Translations under genes and position numbers: made by a program | The notes under the pieces: generated by a model | What the model saw: the letters and a program-made list of their open reading frames with translations, nothing else | Databases searched by the model: none | What the model was told of the DNA's origin: nothing | In this document: positions 31,021-41,931 of the stretch, piece by piece | Layout: each line of letters starts with the position of its first letter | How positions within the stretch are numbered: position 1 is the stretch's first letter | Origin: Symbiodinium natans | Taxonomy: Eukaryota > Sar > Dinophyceae > Suessiales > Symbiodiniaceae | Direction of reading: 5' to 3' | Assembly (NCBI GenBank): GCA_905221605.1 | Contig: CAJNDS010002488.1 | Coordinates: 194,900-258,899 of the forward strand | Length of the DNA stretch: 64,000 bases

Positions 31021-31053
31021 CTAAACCCTAAACCCTAAACCCGAAACCCTAAC

Positions 31054-31127
31054 ACCATCTCGTCTGTAGAACCAGGGCTTGCCGAGCTTGCGTATCGTTT
31101 TGTCTCGGTGGCAGCCGTGGGCGCTGA
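31054..31127 (-). CDS. Chain B exon 3
   Basis: Acceptor CTCCGAGGAAG/TC and donor GATGGT/GTTAGGG. It reads SAHGCHRDKTIRKLGKPWFY then RRDG. A GT two bases earlier is an alternative donor but breaks the phase with the next exon. The basic, aromatic-rich peptide is not recognised. Confidence 0.62.
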
Positions 31128-31446
31128 CTTCCTCGGAGTGTTGGAGCAGTTTAAGACGGTTTATGGGGGTGTAGAGTCCAGAGTTTAGGTTTCAGTGGAT
31201 CTTAAGGATTTAGCGCTTATGGGGTCGCAGATGCTGTATACGGCTAGTCCAACGCCACAGCTTCCGTTTGAAAAGGGTATATGGGTATTCGTCCAGGCCG
31301 CTCTAGGCAGGGTTTAGGCTCGAGCGGGCTTTGCGCGTTTAGCGACTATAACCGATAAACCCTAAACCCTAAACCCTAGACCCCAAACCCCAAACCCCAA
31401 ACCCCCAAAACCCTAAACCCTAAGCCTAAACCCTGGACCCTATAAC

Positions 31447-31494
31447 CCTGCAGGTGCTCCAGCATGCGAATGGTGACCGGCAGGCAGTTCCTGG
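31447..31494 (-). CDS. Chain B exon 2
   Basis: Acceptor GATACCAGCGAG/CC and donor CTGCAGG/GTTATAGGG. It reads RNCLPVTIRMLEHLQ, two bases in and one out, matching both neighbours. The PVTxRxLE pattern recalls a motif in MCM helicases, but the following exon does not continue like one. Confidence 0.55.
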
Positions 31495-31875
31495 CTCGCT
31501 GGTATCGACGTTGTGGTTTAGGGCTTTAGGGGCTTTAGAGGTTTAGGATTTAGGGTTTAGGGCTTTAGAGGCTTTAGGGGTTTTCGGGTTTAGGGCTTTC
31601 GGGAGATTTGGGGTGACTACTGTTTAGGGTCTAGGATGTTGAAAGACTGTGTTTGGGGCTGTTTGGTCTAGAACAAGGACTAAATCGTGGCTCGGCGCTG
31701 ATTCCTAAACCCTTCACCAAAGGCCTTATCCCCAAACCTTTAAAACCCAAAAACCCTGAACCCTAGACCCTAGTCAATACTCCCTAACACCCTAGCCCAA
31801 AAATGCTCAACCCCAAAACCCTCAACTCTCATAAATCATCCCACATGCCTACGCCCTACAACCCTTCAGCTACAC

Positions 31876-31936
31876 CCCCCCAAAGGCTTTGCCAGCTGGG
31901 CGTGCGATCATCGGCCCGCTTCTGGGGCCTCGGCTG
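31876..31936 (-). CDS. Chain B exon 1 (5'-most one found)
   Basis: The acceptor CGTCTCTGCCCTCCAAG/CAG has a good pyrimidine tract; donor GGGGG/GTGTAGC. It reads QPRPQKRADDRTPSWQSLWG. Phase 0 in, 1 out, agreeing with the next exon. Confidence 0.53.
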
Positions 31937-32117
31937 CTTGGAGGGCAGAGACGGACTCAGGGCGTCTAGGGACGTTTCGTGGGTTGGGGTGTACGGTGTA
32001 CTTAGGGCTCCATGTACCTATAATGCTTTGGGGGATTTGGACCTACATGTTGCGGGTCAGAACCGACGATTTTGTCTGGGAGCCACAGGTAGGGCTTAGG
32101 GTGCCAGATGAAGGGCT

Positions 32118-32288
32118 TACTTGGAGGTTCATGGTACTTATTCACCAGTGATAACTGTGCTTTTTGTCGTATTAGTGCACTTAAGGGGCCTCTCAGTGGG
32201 CTATAAGAACAGCTATCATTGGTTCATGCATACCCCTAAACCCTAAACCCTAAACCCTAAACTCCAGCAATAATGAACCTCCAAGAAG
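32118..32288. mobile_element. Family M1 element interrupted by a telomeric block
   Basis: Left end TACTTGGAGGTTCATGGTAC; right end AATGAACCTCCAAGAAG. Between the interior and the right end lies a CCCTAAA block (32233-32262) that is absent from other M1 copies. Confidence 0.68.
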
Positions 32289-32487
32289 GGTTTTGAAGTG
32301 CAGGCTCAGCCCTCACCCCTCGAGCCTATATCCTGAGGCTTCGGGTTTAGGGTCTAGGGTTCAGGGTTTAGGGTTACGATTTAGGGTTCCTAATCCTAGA
32401 CCACCCTGTCACCCAGCCCTAAACCTCCCCCTTCGTCTCTGGGCTGGTCCTTTAGGGTTTAGGGTTTAGGGTTTAGGGTTTAGGGAC

Positions 32488-32519
32488 TCCCGGGCCGACA
32501 GGTTCGCCTGGTCTCCAGG
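32488..32519 (-). CDS. Short candidate exon
   Basis: Acceptor GGTGCGCTCAG/CCT and donor CGGGA/GTCCC bound 32 bp reading PGDQANLSAR. It lies between two telomeric arrays. The phase does not join the exon at 31876-31936 directly. Confidence 0.38.
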
Positions 32520-32679
32520 CTGAGCGCACCCTGGGCGATCCCACCCACACACACACACTTCTTTACCTAAACCCTAAACCTTAAACCCTAAACCCTAAAC
32601 CCCAACTCCTAAATCCTGAACCCAAAACCCTAATTCCCTTTACCTGAACCCTGTACACCCCAAAACCCTAATTAGACAC

Positions 32680-32736
32680 CCTGAGCCCGCAGCTTCTCCG
32701 GGGAGCCTCCGCCCTGGGTGAACATGGCGCCGCCAC
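32680..32736 (-). CDS. Strong short exon
   Basis: Acceptor CGTGCCGAG/GT and donor GCTCAGG/GTGTC. It reads GGAMFTQGGGSPEKLRAQ, with 17 of 18 codons ending in G or C. It sits beside the 300 bp telomeric array 32744-33040. Confidence 0.53.
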
Positions 32737-32743
32737 CTCGGCA

Positions 32744-33040
32744 CGGTTTAGGGTTTAGGGTTTAGGGTTTAGGGTTTAGGGTTTAGGGTTTAGGGTTTAG
32801 GGTTTAGGGTTTAGGGTTTAGGGTTTAGGGTTTAGGGTTTAGGGTTTAGGGTATAGGGTTGAGGGTATAGGGTTGAGAGTTTAGGGTTTAGGGTTTAGGG
32901 TTTAAGGTTTAGGGTTTAGGGTCTAGGGTCCAGGGTTTAGAGTTTAGGGTTTGGGGTTTAGGGTTTAGGGTTTAGCGTTTAGGGTTTCGGGTTTAGGGTT
33001 TCGGGTTGAGGGTTTAGGGTTTCGGGCTTAGGGTTCAGCA
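32744..33040 (+). repeat. Longest interstitial TTTAGGG array
   Basis: About 300 bp of TTTAGGG. The first 130 bp is perfect; the rest carries single-base variants (TATAGGG, TTGAGGG, TTTCGGG, TTTGGGG). All frames of a perfect array contain a stop within 21 bp, so it cannot be translated. Confidence 0.9.
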
Positions 33041-33148
33041 GCTCCGGATCGAACAGTTTCATGGTAAACTTATTTGCGGCTATGATATAGCATAGCACCC
33101 ACCCACCCTTGAGGAAAAACGTTTTACTCCAATCATCTTGAAAAGAAG

Positions 33149-33320
33149 CCAAATTCTGAAAGCAAAGCGGCCAAATGTTGAAACTCAATTAGCCAGTGGC
33201 CTGCTTTTGGCCAAATTCCGAAAATAAACCGGCCAATTTCTGAAAATGAAGCAGCCAATTCCGAAAATGAGGCGGCCAAACTCTGAAAATAAATCGGCCA
33301 AATTCTGAAATTCAATGAAG
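33149..33320. repeat. 22 bp minisatellite
   Basis: Eight degenerate units of about 22 bp with consensus GGCCAAATTCTGAAAATAAA. The peptides seen in its frames (FSEIGRFIFGIW-like) are repeat artefacts. It is followed by AT-rich low-complexity DNA to 33470. Confidence 0.75.
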
Positions 33321-33548
33321 GTCTGAATAAATGAATAAATAAATATCATTATGAACAGAAATAAAAATAGAAATCTAAACATAACATAAATAACCGTATA
33401 ACTATAAATATTAATAAACAATAGAATAAATATATAAAAAAAGTCCATAAATAACTGGTACCCCCCCCCATATACCCACACTTTTTCCTCTCAGGTGCCA
33501 TGGTAGGGTTTAGAGGCTTAGGATTTCGAAGCCTCCTAGGCCAGCGAG

Positions 33549-34475
33549 CACGAAAGCGCTCTACTGTACCAATGTTTTAGGCCCAAAAGTGCAAAAACGC
33601 TGTACTGTCCCAAAAAACCAATCTTTTTAAGCCAGAACACGCCAAACTGCTGTGCTGTCCCAAAAAAACAAAAAACCAAAGTTTGGAGAGTACAGCACTT
33701 TCGAGGCCTGGGACTGCAAAAACGCTGTACTGTCCCAAAAAAAACCAATGTTTTTTGGCCAAAAACTGCAAAAGTGCTGTACTGTCCCAAAAAAACCAAA
33801 AAAACCAAAGTTTGGAGACCTCCAAGCCATGGAGGAGCGCAAGGTCTCCAAAATTTGGTTTTTTTGGCTTTTTTGGGACAGTACAGCATGTTTACATTTT
33901 TTGCCTTAAAAAGATTGGTTTTTTTGGGACAGCACAGCACTTTCGAGGCCTGGGACTGCAAAAACGCTGTACTGCCCCAAAAAAAACAATGTTTTTAGGC
34001 CAAAAACTGCAAAAATGCTGTACTGTCCCAAAAAAACCAAAAAAACCAAAGTTTGGAGACCTCCAGGCCCTGGAGGAGCCCAAGGTCTCCAAACTTTGGT
34101 TTTTTTGGGACAGTACAGCATTTTTGCACTTTTTGCCTTAAAAAGATTGGTTTTTTTGGGACAGTACAGCACTTTCGAGGCCTGGGACTGCAAAAACGCT
34201 GTACTGTCCCAAAAAAAACAATGTTTTTAGGCAAAAAACTGCAAAAATGCTGCACTGTCCCAAAAAAAACAAAAAACCAAAGTTTGGAGACCTCCAGGCC
34301 CTGGAGGAGCCCAATTAAGGTCTCCAAACTTTGTTTTTTTTGGTTTTTTTGGGACAGTACAGCATTTTTAAACTTTTTGCCTTAAAAAGATTGGTTTTTT
34401 TGGGACAGCACAGCATTTTTGCACTTTTTGGCTGAAAAAGCTTGTTTTTTTGGGACAGTGCAGCGTTTTCGCAAC
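33549..34475. repeat. Palindromic higher-order satellite array
   Basis: The core CTGTACTGTCCCAAAAAAACC occurs about eight times forward and its complement GGGACAGTACAG about seven times. A higher-order unit of about 231-243 bp comprises two forward cores, a palindromic centre (GGAGACCTCCAGGCCCTGGA...), two reverse cores and a spacer ACTTTCGAGGCCTGGGACTG. Palindrome centres lie near 33830, 34073 and 34307. Each unit can fold into a long hairpin or cruciform. Frames through it are open but periodic (FFGTVQHF and similar) and not genes. Confidence 0.8.
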
Positions 34476-34539
34476 TAAACTCTAATGTTTCACGGCATGC
34501 CTGATGCTACGACAAGCATCATGTGCACACTTCCTATTA

Positions 34540-35700
34540 ACTTTTATCGGATCCGAAAAATATTGGCAGGATTCCTATGAATTCAATAGAGGATTCCTAT
34601 GCATTTTTATAGGATTCCAATCTATCAAATTGGTTTCGGATAAAAGCTAAGAGGAAGCCTATAATGAACCTTAACAAATCAAAAAGAACGCGGTGGTAAT
34701 TCATAGGAATCATACTAAAATGAGAAGGATTCTTACTAAGATTAATATGAACTAATAGATGAAAAAATAAGATTCCTTTAACAAGAATGAATAGGAATCC
34801 TACTAAATGAATATGAGCCTAAACCAATAGGAATCCCTTTCAAACGAATGAGATCCCTATTAAAATTAATACGAATCCCATTAACATGAATAAGAACCCG
34901 AAAATGGATAGGAATCTTATTACATTAGTAGGAGAATATTTAAAAACACTATGAAACTTTGATTCCTATGACTTCAATGAAAGATTCCTACATATTTTCA
35001 TAGGATGCCAATAAAGTTTCATAGGGTTCCTAATTATTTTAATAAGGCTCCCACTAATGCACTAAGATTCCTATCAGTTTCAGGGCTCTTACTCATGTTA
35101 ATGGGATTTTTATCAATGTTTAATAGGGATCTCATTCGTTTGAAAGGGATTCCTTTTGGTTTAGGCTTATATTAATTCTAGTAGGACTCCCATTCTTTAA
35201 GGGTTCACACCTTTTTTTATAAGAGTCCCATTGGTTCCTATAAATTTTAGTAGGGGCCCTCTTCAGTTCATTAGGATCCTATCAAGTATAATTGGGTTCT
35301 CATTAACTCCACTCGGGTTCCTATTCATGTTAATATGCTTCCTATTCACTTTATATGCAGTCCGATCAATTTTAATAGGGATTTACATAGAGGATTCCTA
35401 TTTTTTGTTTAAAGGATTCCAACCAATTTTTATAGTTTGCCTAATTATTTTAATAAGGCTCCTACAAATGTAATATGATTCCTATCAATTTTAAACAGGA
35501 TTCTGTCATTTGAATAGGGTTCCCATAGAATTTAATCGAATTAAGGGTTCTCATTCATGTTAACGGGTTTCCTTTTCATTTTAATAAGATTTAAAGAATC
35601 CTATGAACCCCATTAAATTTGATCGGAACGCTATTCACATGCATAGGATTTGTATTAAATTCATGGCATGCAATCCACAATTTCGAGCAAATTGTTCAGG
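34540..35700. repeat. AT-rich degenerate repeat block with a large inverted repeat
   Basis: It is built of units like AGGATTCCTATNAATTTTAATAGG. Orientation flips near 34988: the stretch 34817-34860 is an almost exact reverse complement of 35118-35166, and ATGAAACTTT at 34951 pairs with AAAGTTTCAT at 35013. There are direct repeats as well (CCTAATTATTTTAATAAGGC at 35029 and 35440). No gene is seen. Confidence 0.72.
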
Positions 35701-37029
35701 TCACTTTTGCTGGAGTTTCTATGGGAGTCCCTCCCCCTTTAAAAACCACCGCGCAGGGCGGAACCTAGCATTTTTATCTGGAAACCATGCTGAAGCGTGG
35801 GCGCATGGGGGGGGGGGGGGGGGTAGCAAATAACTATATATATATATGCAAATTTATGGCAGAGAGGGTTTAGGGATTAGGGTTATGTAGGGTTACCATC
35901 CCAAAAAACCTTTGGGGCTTCTGGGGGGGATTTAGGATTGCTTGGGGCTTTAGGAATGTTGACTGTTCAAGGATTAAGACATTCAAACCTTTCAGGGCTG
36001 GTCACGGTTCAGGGTTCAGGGGGTTTAGGGTTTTGGGTTTAGGGTTTCGGGTTTCGGGTTTTTGGTTTAGGGCTTAGGGTGTTTAATGTTCCGGCTTAGG
36101 GTTTAGGCCCTAAGCCCTGAACCCTGAAACCCTGATACCCTACACCCCAAACCCTGATACCCTACACCCTTAACCAGCCCTGAAGCCCAAAGTCCTTAAG
36201 AAAGAGCCCAACAATTGGGTTTAACTAGGGTTGTGGGGGATGTTTCATGAGAATTTTCAGGGCTTAGGGATGAAGCCTTTTGGCCTTTGCAGGGCCTTCC
36301 CTTCAGAATCCTGCATCACAAAATAAACAAACTGCAGCAACAAAACGTAGGATGTGGAGTTCAGTACTCAGGGCTTGGTCTTCAAATTCCGCGGTCTTCG
36401 GTCAGTTTGAGGTTCACGGATGCAGCGCTCGAAGAATCCTTAAAGGCTGAGCCCTAAGCAAGTCCCATGAAAAAGAAACCCGTAGCCGCAGTTCATGACT
36501 CATGACAATGACCCTACACGCGCAACAGCCCAAAGAGTGAGTGCTGCGAGGCGGCCGAACATGATGTCTCGAGAGGGATGGCGGAGGGCGTTTGTGTTTT
36601 CACAGGGCTTTTGAGCACCAGGGGGCGGAGGTGGGCAAGCAGACAGCTTCAATCTCAGGTTTTTTGGGGCCCTAAAGCCCGAAGACGCTTAAACCTTTTG
36701 AACCCCCAAAACCCTTAAAAGCCCTAAACACCAAAACTCCTTCAACCCCTGAGCCCTGAAACAGTTCGACCCTCAAAACATGAAGCCCTGGGATGCGCCG
36801 GGTCCGGCCCCATGCCCCGAAAAAGGGAGTGTACGGGTCAACACGGCTTAGGGTTTAAGGGCACAGGGCTTTTCGCTCGATGGGGTTTAGGGTTGAGGGG
36901 CCCTCCACACAAAGCCCTTAACCTTGACACCCTCAAACTTGAACCCCGAAAATTTCTAAATTCCGAAAGCTGCAGCCCTCCTCCAGCCCCGAACCCCAAG
37001 ACCTTCGACCCCAAAGAACCTCAACCCTT

Positions 37030-37131
37030 CTTGGAAGCTCTTTGACTTAGTAAGTCTACTTAGTATCCCCTAGAGACCCTCTTATAACCCCAATAACCCA
37101 GTTTGCGAACCCTACTTACGAAGTCACAAGG
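37030..37131. mobile_element. Family M11 inverted-repeat element
   Basis: GGAAGCTCTTTGACTTAGTA at left, TACGAAGTCACAAGGGCTTCC at right (trimmed match). A half copy with CCTACTTACTAGGTCAAAAG is at 30175-30220. Confidence 0.58.
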
Positions 37132-37212
37132 GCTTCCAGGTCTTCGCCAAAATCCCAAACGTTGCGCGGCCCCAAACGTCCAAGACTTAAAAAGAATTTT
37201 TTTCTTGGGTTC

Positions 37213-37314
37213 TTACCTTAAGAACCCGGAACCTACTTTTTCGTAAGTTCTTATTACGAAGCCCCCTTATAGGATTCTTGGGTAACCTAGTCAATTTTGG
37301 GCTCTTACGGTAAG
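37213..37314. mobile_element. Family M6 inverted-repeat element
   Basis: TTACCTTAAGAACC at left and GGGCTCTTACGGTAA at right; the interior AACCTACTTTTT, GTAAGTTCTTATTACGAAGC and AGGATTCTTGGGTAACCTA is shared with 42462-42567. Confidence 0.65.
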
Positions 37315-38807
37315 AGCGGGGGGTAGGAACCTTGGGAACCCTTAGGGAAGCTCATGGAGCCTAGGGAGTCCTGGGGGGTTTAGGGTTTAGGGTTTAGGGT
37401 TTAGGGTTTAGGGTTTAGGGTTTAGGGTTTAGGGTTTAGGGTTTAGGGTTTAGTAGGGAACGGTACATACCCCCCTGGAACCACCCTCCGTTAAGGACCC
37501 TACATCCTTTGCAGGCTCTGAGGCCCAACAAAGCCTCCTAGCCTTGTAAGTTTTCCGGGCTACTTTTGTTTTTCGAGCCGAAGGTCGAATCCCAAACCCT
37601 AAACCCCTAAGTTCACATCCCTAAAAATCCCAAATACCCCACATAAACCCTTAAACGCATAAACCCCGAAACGCCTAAACCTGAACCCTGAAGCCTGCAC
37701 CCTCAAACCTAACCTAAACCCTCAACCCCTACACCCTAATACCTCCACTCCGCCGGCAGCACCAGCCCTCTTGGGAATAGCCCTGCCAGGACTGGTCGAA
37801 AGAGGCCGGCCTCTTCCGCAACTTGTTTTGGGTTTGAGGTTTTGGGGTTAAGGGGATTAAGGGTTGAAGGGTTTATGGTTTTTGGGGTCGGGGCCTTGGG
37901 GGTTTAGGGCTTAGGGTTTGGAGCTTTGGGGCTAAGATCGTCCTCTTTCGCAGCTTGAGGCCTGGTATTTAGGATGTAGGGTTTGGAGTTACAGGGCACA
38001 CCAGGCCTGTAGGGCTGAACATCCTATTCTAAGGTTTTCAGAGTTTAGGGCTCAGGCTTTTTGAGGGCTGCTTGGGTCTTACGCAGGGCTTATAGGCTTC
38101 GGGGTTTGTCTAACATAGGTGTAGACAAAGTCTACACGGCCCATAAATAGATTCTCGGGGTTTCGGCTGCAGCGATTTAGGCTCCCTAAACCCTCAACCC
38201 TAAACCCTAAACCCTGAACAATAAACCCTAAACCAGGCATCCAGGCTCCTCTGTCTCAGGAGCCCCAACCCAACTTTAGGATTTCCGGGCTCCAAGGCTT
38301 TAGGGGCTTTTGCACGGGATGAACAAGGTCTAGGGTTTAGGGCTTAGGGTTTAGGGCATCTGGTGTGCAGGGTTTATCGGAGCTCGGCGTCTTGGGCTAG
38401 TTGCGGCTTGCAGGGTCTAGGGTGTTGAGTACCTGGAGCTCTTGGAACCCTAAACCCTAAACTCGAAACCCTAAACCCTAAACCCTAAACCCTAACCCAA
38501 AACCCTGGCTTTTTGCGTTTCGTAGCTTCGGGGGTCAAGCTGGACACGCCAAGAGCGCTGCTGATCGAAGGTGCCGCCGGCGGTGGTGTAGCCTTGCTTC
38601 CCACCCCCATCAGCCCTTAGCCCTCAACCCTAGACGCCCCCAAATCCCTAAAGACCCCCAAGAAACCCTAAGAACCCGAGAAGCCCCACACCCTCAACCC
38701 CTAGCCCCAAATCCCTACAAACCCCTTAAGACACCCTACACGCCCCACACCCTAAAAACCCCTAAGAACCCTGTAAGCCCCCAAACCCTAAACACTATGA
38801 GGCTCAC

Positions 38808-38873
38808 AGCAACGCCGCACAGCTCGCCGAGGGCCGTGCTGGCGGCCCCGTACCCTGCGTAGCCTTCCTGGGC
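38808..38873 (-). CDS. Candidate exon
   Basis: Acceptor CCCTCTATACAG/GCC and a near-consensus donor GTTGCT/GTGAGCC. It reads AQEGYAGYGAASTALGELCG then VA in 22 codons, phase 0/0, and 18 codons end in G or C (or nearly so). Confidence 0.5.
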
Positions 38874-39073
38874 CTGTATAGAGGGGTTGAGGGGTTCAGG
38901 GTTTAGGGTTGTAGGGTTCAGAGTTTTAGAGTTCTAAGGTTCAGGTTATAGGGCTTGATACTCCGAAATTCTGCAGAAGAGTTGGGTTTACGGTGTCTGG
39001 TGTAGGGCTTCTTGGCGCGAAATATCCCCCTAAAGCTTAGCTCTGAGACCCTAAAACCCTGAAACCCTAAACC

Positions 39074-39183
39074 AGGCTGCCCAGTTTCCTAGGAATTGAA
39101 ATCGCGCCCCTTTGGTCTGAAAGGGGTTTTTAAAGGAACCTCAATTCCCCAAAAAGGGAATAAGGGCACCACTGGGCATCCTA
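39074..39183. mobile_element. Family M4 element
   Basis: AGGCTGCCCAGT at left and ACTGGGCATCCT at right; the interior CCAAAAAGGGAATAAGGGCA matches the half copy at 29582-29626. Confidence 0.62.
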
Positions 39184-40379
39184 GTAAACCTTCAACAGTC
39201 AGTTTTAGTCTTAGGGTTTGGGGATCCCTCAGTAGGTCTAGGGTGTCGGGCTTAGTCTAAAAACATGGCCCCCTTAAGGCTTCTTTGGGCCTTCTCCGGG
39301 TTCGAGGGAGTTTAGGATTTAGATTTAGACTGGGCTTAGGGAAGGCTACGGTGGGGGTTGATAAAGGAAGACTGCAACGGTGACTCTTCGGGTTCATAGT
39401 GTTAGCCGCTAAGCCCCAGACCCTAAACCCTAAAAACCCTCAAATTCACAAAAGCCACCAAAACCTCAAAGAAACCTTAATAGCCCCAAAATACCCCAGC
39501 AAACCGTAAAGAACCCTCAAGAACCCTAACAATACAAACGACCCTTAAAGAACCCTGAAAGCATATAAAACCCCAAAACATTAAAAACAAAAAAAAACTA
39601 AAAACCATACAGCAACCAAATAAACCCCTAAACACCCGGAATAGACCCTAATAACCCCTACAAACCGTAAAGCCCTAACAACCCCTACAACCCCCAAAGC
39701 CCTGAAAAGCCCCCCAAAGACTGCAAAAACCCTACAAACACGGACCCTAAACCCCAAGCCTTAACCCCCAACAAACAGGTAAGTAAGCCCTGAACCCTAA
39801 ACCCTAACCAGGCAAGTACACCCTAAACCCTAAACCCCAAAAACCCAAAAACCCTAAAACCCTAAACCCTAAAACCCTAAAACCCTAAAACCCTAAAGCC
39901 CTAAAGCCCTAAAACCCTAAAACCCTAAATCCCTAAATCCCTAAACCCTGCAACCCCACTGTGGCCTCCTGGAAAGCGGCGGCTCTCTTCACCTCCGCAG
40001 CTCTTTTTCTTACTTGGGGCTCAGGGCTACGTTTGCATACGTATATATGTATATATTTAAATATAGTAGGTTCTAGCGTAGTCGGTTTTGATATGTAAAA
40101 TTCTACACTACTGTCTTATATATATACACATGTTACAAAGCTGCTACTGTAGCGGGGGGGGGGGGGGGGGGCGGGCTGCTCAGGCGGGTAGTATAAGCAC
40201 AGTTTATAGATAAGGACCTTAAACACCAGCCTTAAACCCTAAAAGGAGCCCTGACTTTAAGAAAGCCCCCAGATAAGGCAGGCCGTCCTTGAGGAGAAGA
40301 CAAGCGGGTCCCAAATACCTGCCCTCACAACCCTCAACTCACAACTCTCAACCCGAAACCCTGAATCCCTGAACCCCAA

Positions 40380-40550
40380 ACCTCCCTTCAACCCTGAACC
40401 CTGAACCTTGAACCCTGAACCCTGAACCCTAAACCCTAAACCCTAAACCGTAAACCGTAAACCGTAAACCCTAAACCCTAAACCCTAAACCCTAAACCCT
40501 AAACCCTAAACCCTAAACCCTAAACCCTAAACCCTAAACCCTAAACTCAA
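40380..40550 (-). repeat. CCCTAAA array
   Basis: Perfect units from about 40460 to 40545; earlier units carry CCCTGAA and CCGTAAA variants in runs of three or more, again suggesting block amplification. Confidence 0.88.
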
Positions 40551-40796
40551 CTCTGAAGTCCTAATGCCCCCGCCCCCCAACCAAAAAAAGGCCCCCTCAA
40601 ACTTAAGGCGACCTCGCGCTGCTCCTTGTGCCGGAAGCTCAGGTGCTGGCGACGTGGGGTTTTGGGCTTGAGGGCTTAGACTTCAAAATGGTGTTTAGGG
40701 TTTAGGGTTTAGGGTTTAGGGTTTAGGGTTTCGGGTTTAGGGTTTCGGGTTTAGGGTTTCGGGTTGAGACTCCATAAGGCTGTCAGCTTTCCCCCA

Positions 40797-40935
40797 CTCA
40801 CCCCTCCCCCCCCCTCCCCCTCCCCCCCCCCTTCGCCCCCCCCCCCCCCCTTCCCCCCCCCCCCCCCCTTCGCCCCCCCCCCCCCCCCCTTCGCCCCCCC
40901 CCCCCCCCCCCTCACCCCCCCTCCCCCCCACCTCC
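40797..40935 (+). repeat. 140 bp C-rich tract
   Basis: Runs of 9-20 C interrupted by TTCG, TT and CTC. The minus strand is a G-run array capable of quadruplex formation. Confidence 0.9.
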
Positions 40936-41592
40936 CCACCCCCTACGTGGACTCGAGTCACCTCCCTAAAAAGAAGAACACATGGCATGTGTTCCATAAC
41001 ACTGGCTCCCCTGAAGCCCAAAGCCTTCCTTCCTTCTGAGGCAGTGGACGGTCACTAGGTCCCGCCCAAGCGGGCCAAAACACACATGCGTGACGTCTAA
41101 CCCCAAAATCTTAACCCTAAACCTAGACCCAAGCTGGCTGAGCATTCGAGAATCGGCTGTCCTTGGCTTGTGCCAAGATTAGATACTTGGTGGCCCAGCC
41201 GTCCTAGCCCTAAACCCTAAACCCTAAACCCTCAGCCCTAGATCTCCGTTTTTTTTGGTTACGTTTGTACATAATGCAACTCAGAACCCCAGAAGGGCCA
41301 GAAACCAGTCTGGCGCCTGAGGCATGCAGATTACGAGGTTTACAGAAGTTGTGAGAGCATAACATGCTTTTTGGGGTTGTAAGGGGCAATATGACGTGAG
41401 ACGGTCTCCGTACACTCCTCACATAAAGAAACCTTGTGCGACACGGGTTTTAGGGGGTCTATAGGGGTTTCAAGGCCATGTATGGGTTGTAACTAAGGGC
41501 TTGCAAGGCTTAGGGCGAATGGGGTCTGAACACAAAGCCCTACACCCTAAACCCTAAACCCTAAACCCTAAACCCTAAACCCTAAACCGTAC

Positions 41593-41663
41593 AGGGTTCC
41601 AGGTCTTCGTGCAAGGGCTGCGGCCTCATTCAGAGCCTCCTCCCGCGTTCGTCCGATGCAGAA
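41593..41663 (-). CDS. Chain C exon 6, strong
   Basis: The acceptor is preceded by an almost pure pyrimidine run (CCCGCGCCCCTCAG/TTC); donor AACCCT/GTACGG beside a telomeric array. It reads FCIGRTREEALNEAAALARR then PGT, an amphipathic Ala/Glu helix. Phase 0 in, 2 out. Confidence 0.65.
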
Positions 41664-41890
41664 CTGAGGGGCGCGGGGAGGGGGCGGAGGGAGGGTGCAG
41701 GGAGGTTTGCAGGGTTCAGAGGTATACGGCCTTTGGGTCCCGTTAGGATGCAAAGCACAAGCCTGTTGAATGAAAAACAGAGAGAGATAAAGAATAAAGA
41801 AAAAAGTGTATGAGCGTCGGATGCCTTTTGATGGCCTCCGCCTGGTAACCGGTCGTGCTTCTATGAAGAAGTCTTGGCTAGACTGTCGAC

Positions 41891-41931
41891 GATCAGAACG
41901 TGCTCAGTTTCTACCACCCGCTTCCTAGGGT
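41891..41931 (-). CDS. Chain C exon 5
   Basis: Acceptor CCCTGTAGCCTAG/AC and donor TCTGATC/GTCGAC. It reads PRKRVVETEHVLI. A GT seven bases on (GACA/GTCTAGCC) is an alternative donor. The chosen one keeps phase 0 into the next exon. Confidence 0.43.

Larger units (their letters stand above)
35860..38807. other. Repeat-rich stretch, two inverted-repeat elements, no firm gene
   Basis: TTTAGGG-like degenerate text, a pure array at 37378-37454, M11 (37030-37131) and M6 (37213-37314) elements, otherwise AT- and C-rich intergenic-like DNA. The island at 38520-38600 is open both ways: plus SGVKLDTPRALLIEGAAGGG after a very good acceptor GCGTTTCGTAG, minus ATPPPAAPSISSALGVSSLT. Confidence 0.4.
38874..41592. 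other. Repeat-rich stretch without a gene
   Basis: It holds an M4 element (39074-39183), a 170 bp degenerate CCCTAAA block (39780-39950), AT-rich and poly-G DNA (40040-40173), a long array (40380-40550), another (40692-40765) and the C-rich tract 40797-40935. The C-tract frames give poly-Pro or poly-Gly peptides only. A minus frame at 41210-41422 is open but not convincingly coding. Confidence 0.45.

Noticed and set aside
31447-31494. MCM helicase identity from the PVTxRxLE-like motif
   Set aside because: The following exon lacks the expected RLxxAHAK continuation, and no Walker motifs are seen.
33536-34385. Many overlapping frames with GTVQHFC, SKLWFFW and CTVPKKP peptides on both strands
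   Set aside because: Periodic translations of the palindromic satellite; no start context, domain or splice signal.
40737-41039. Poly-Pro and poly-Gly frames
   Set aside because: Translations of the C-rich tract.
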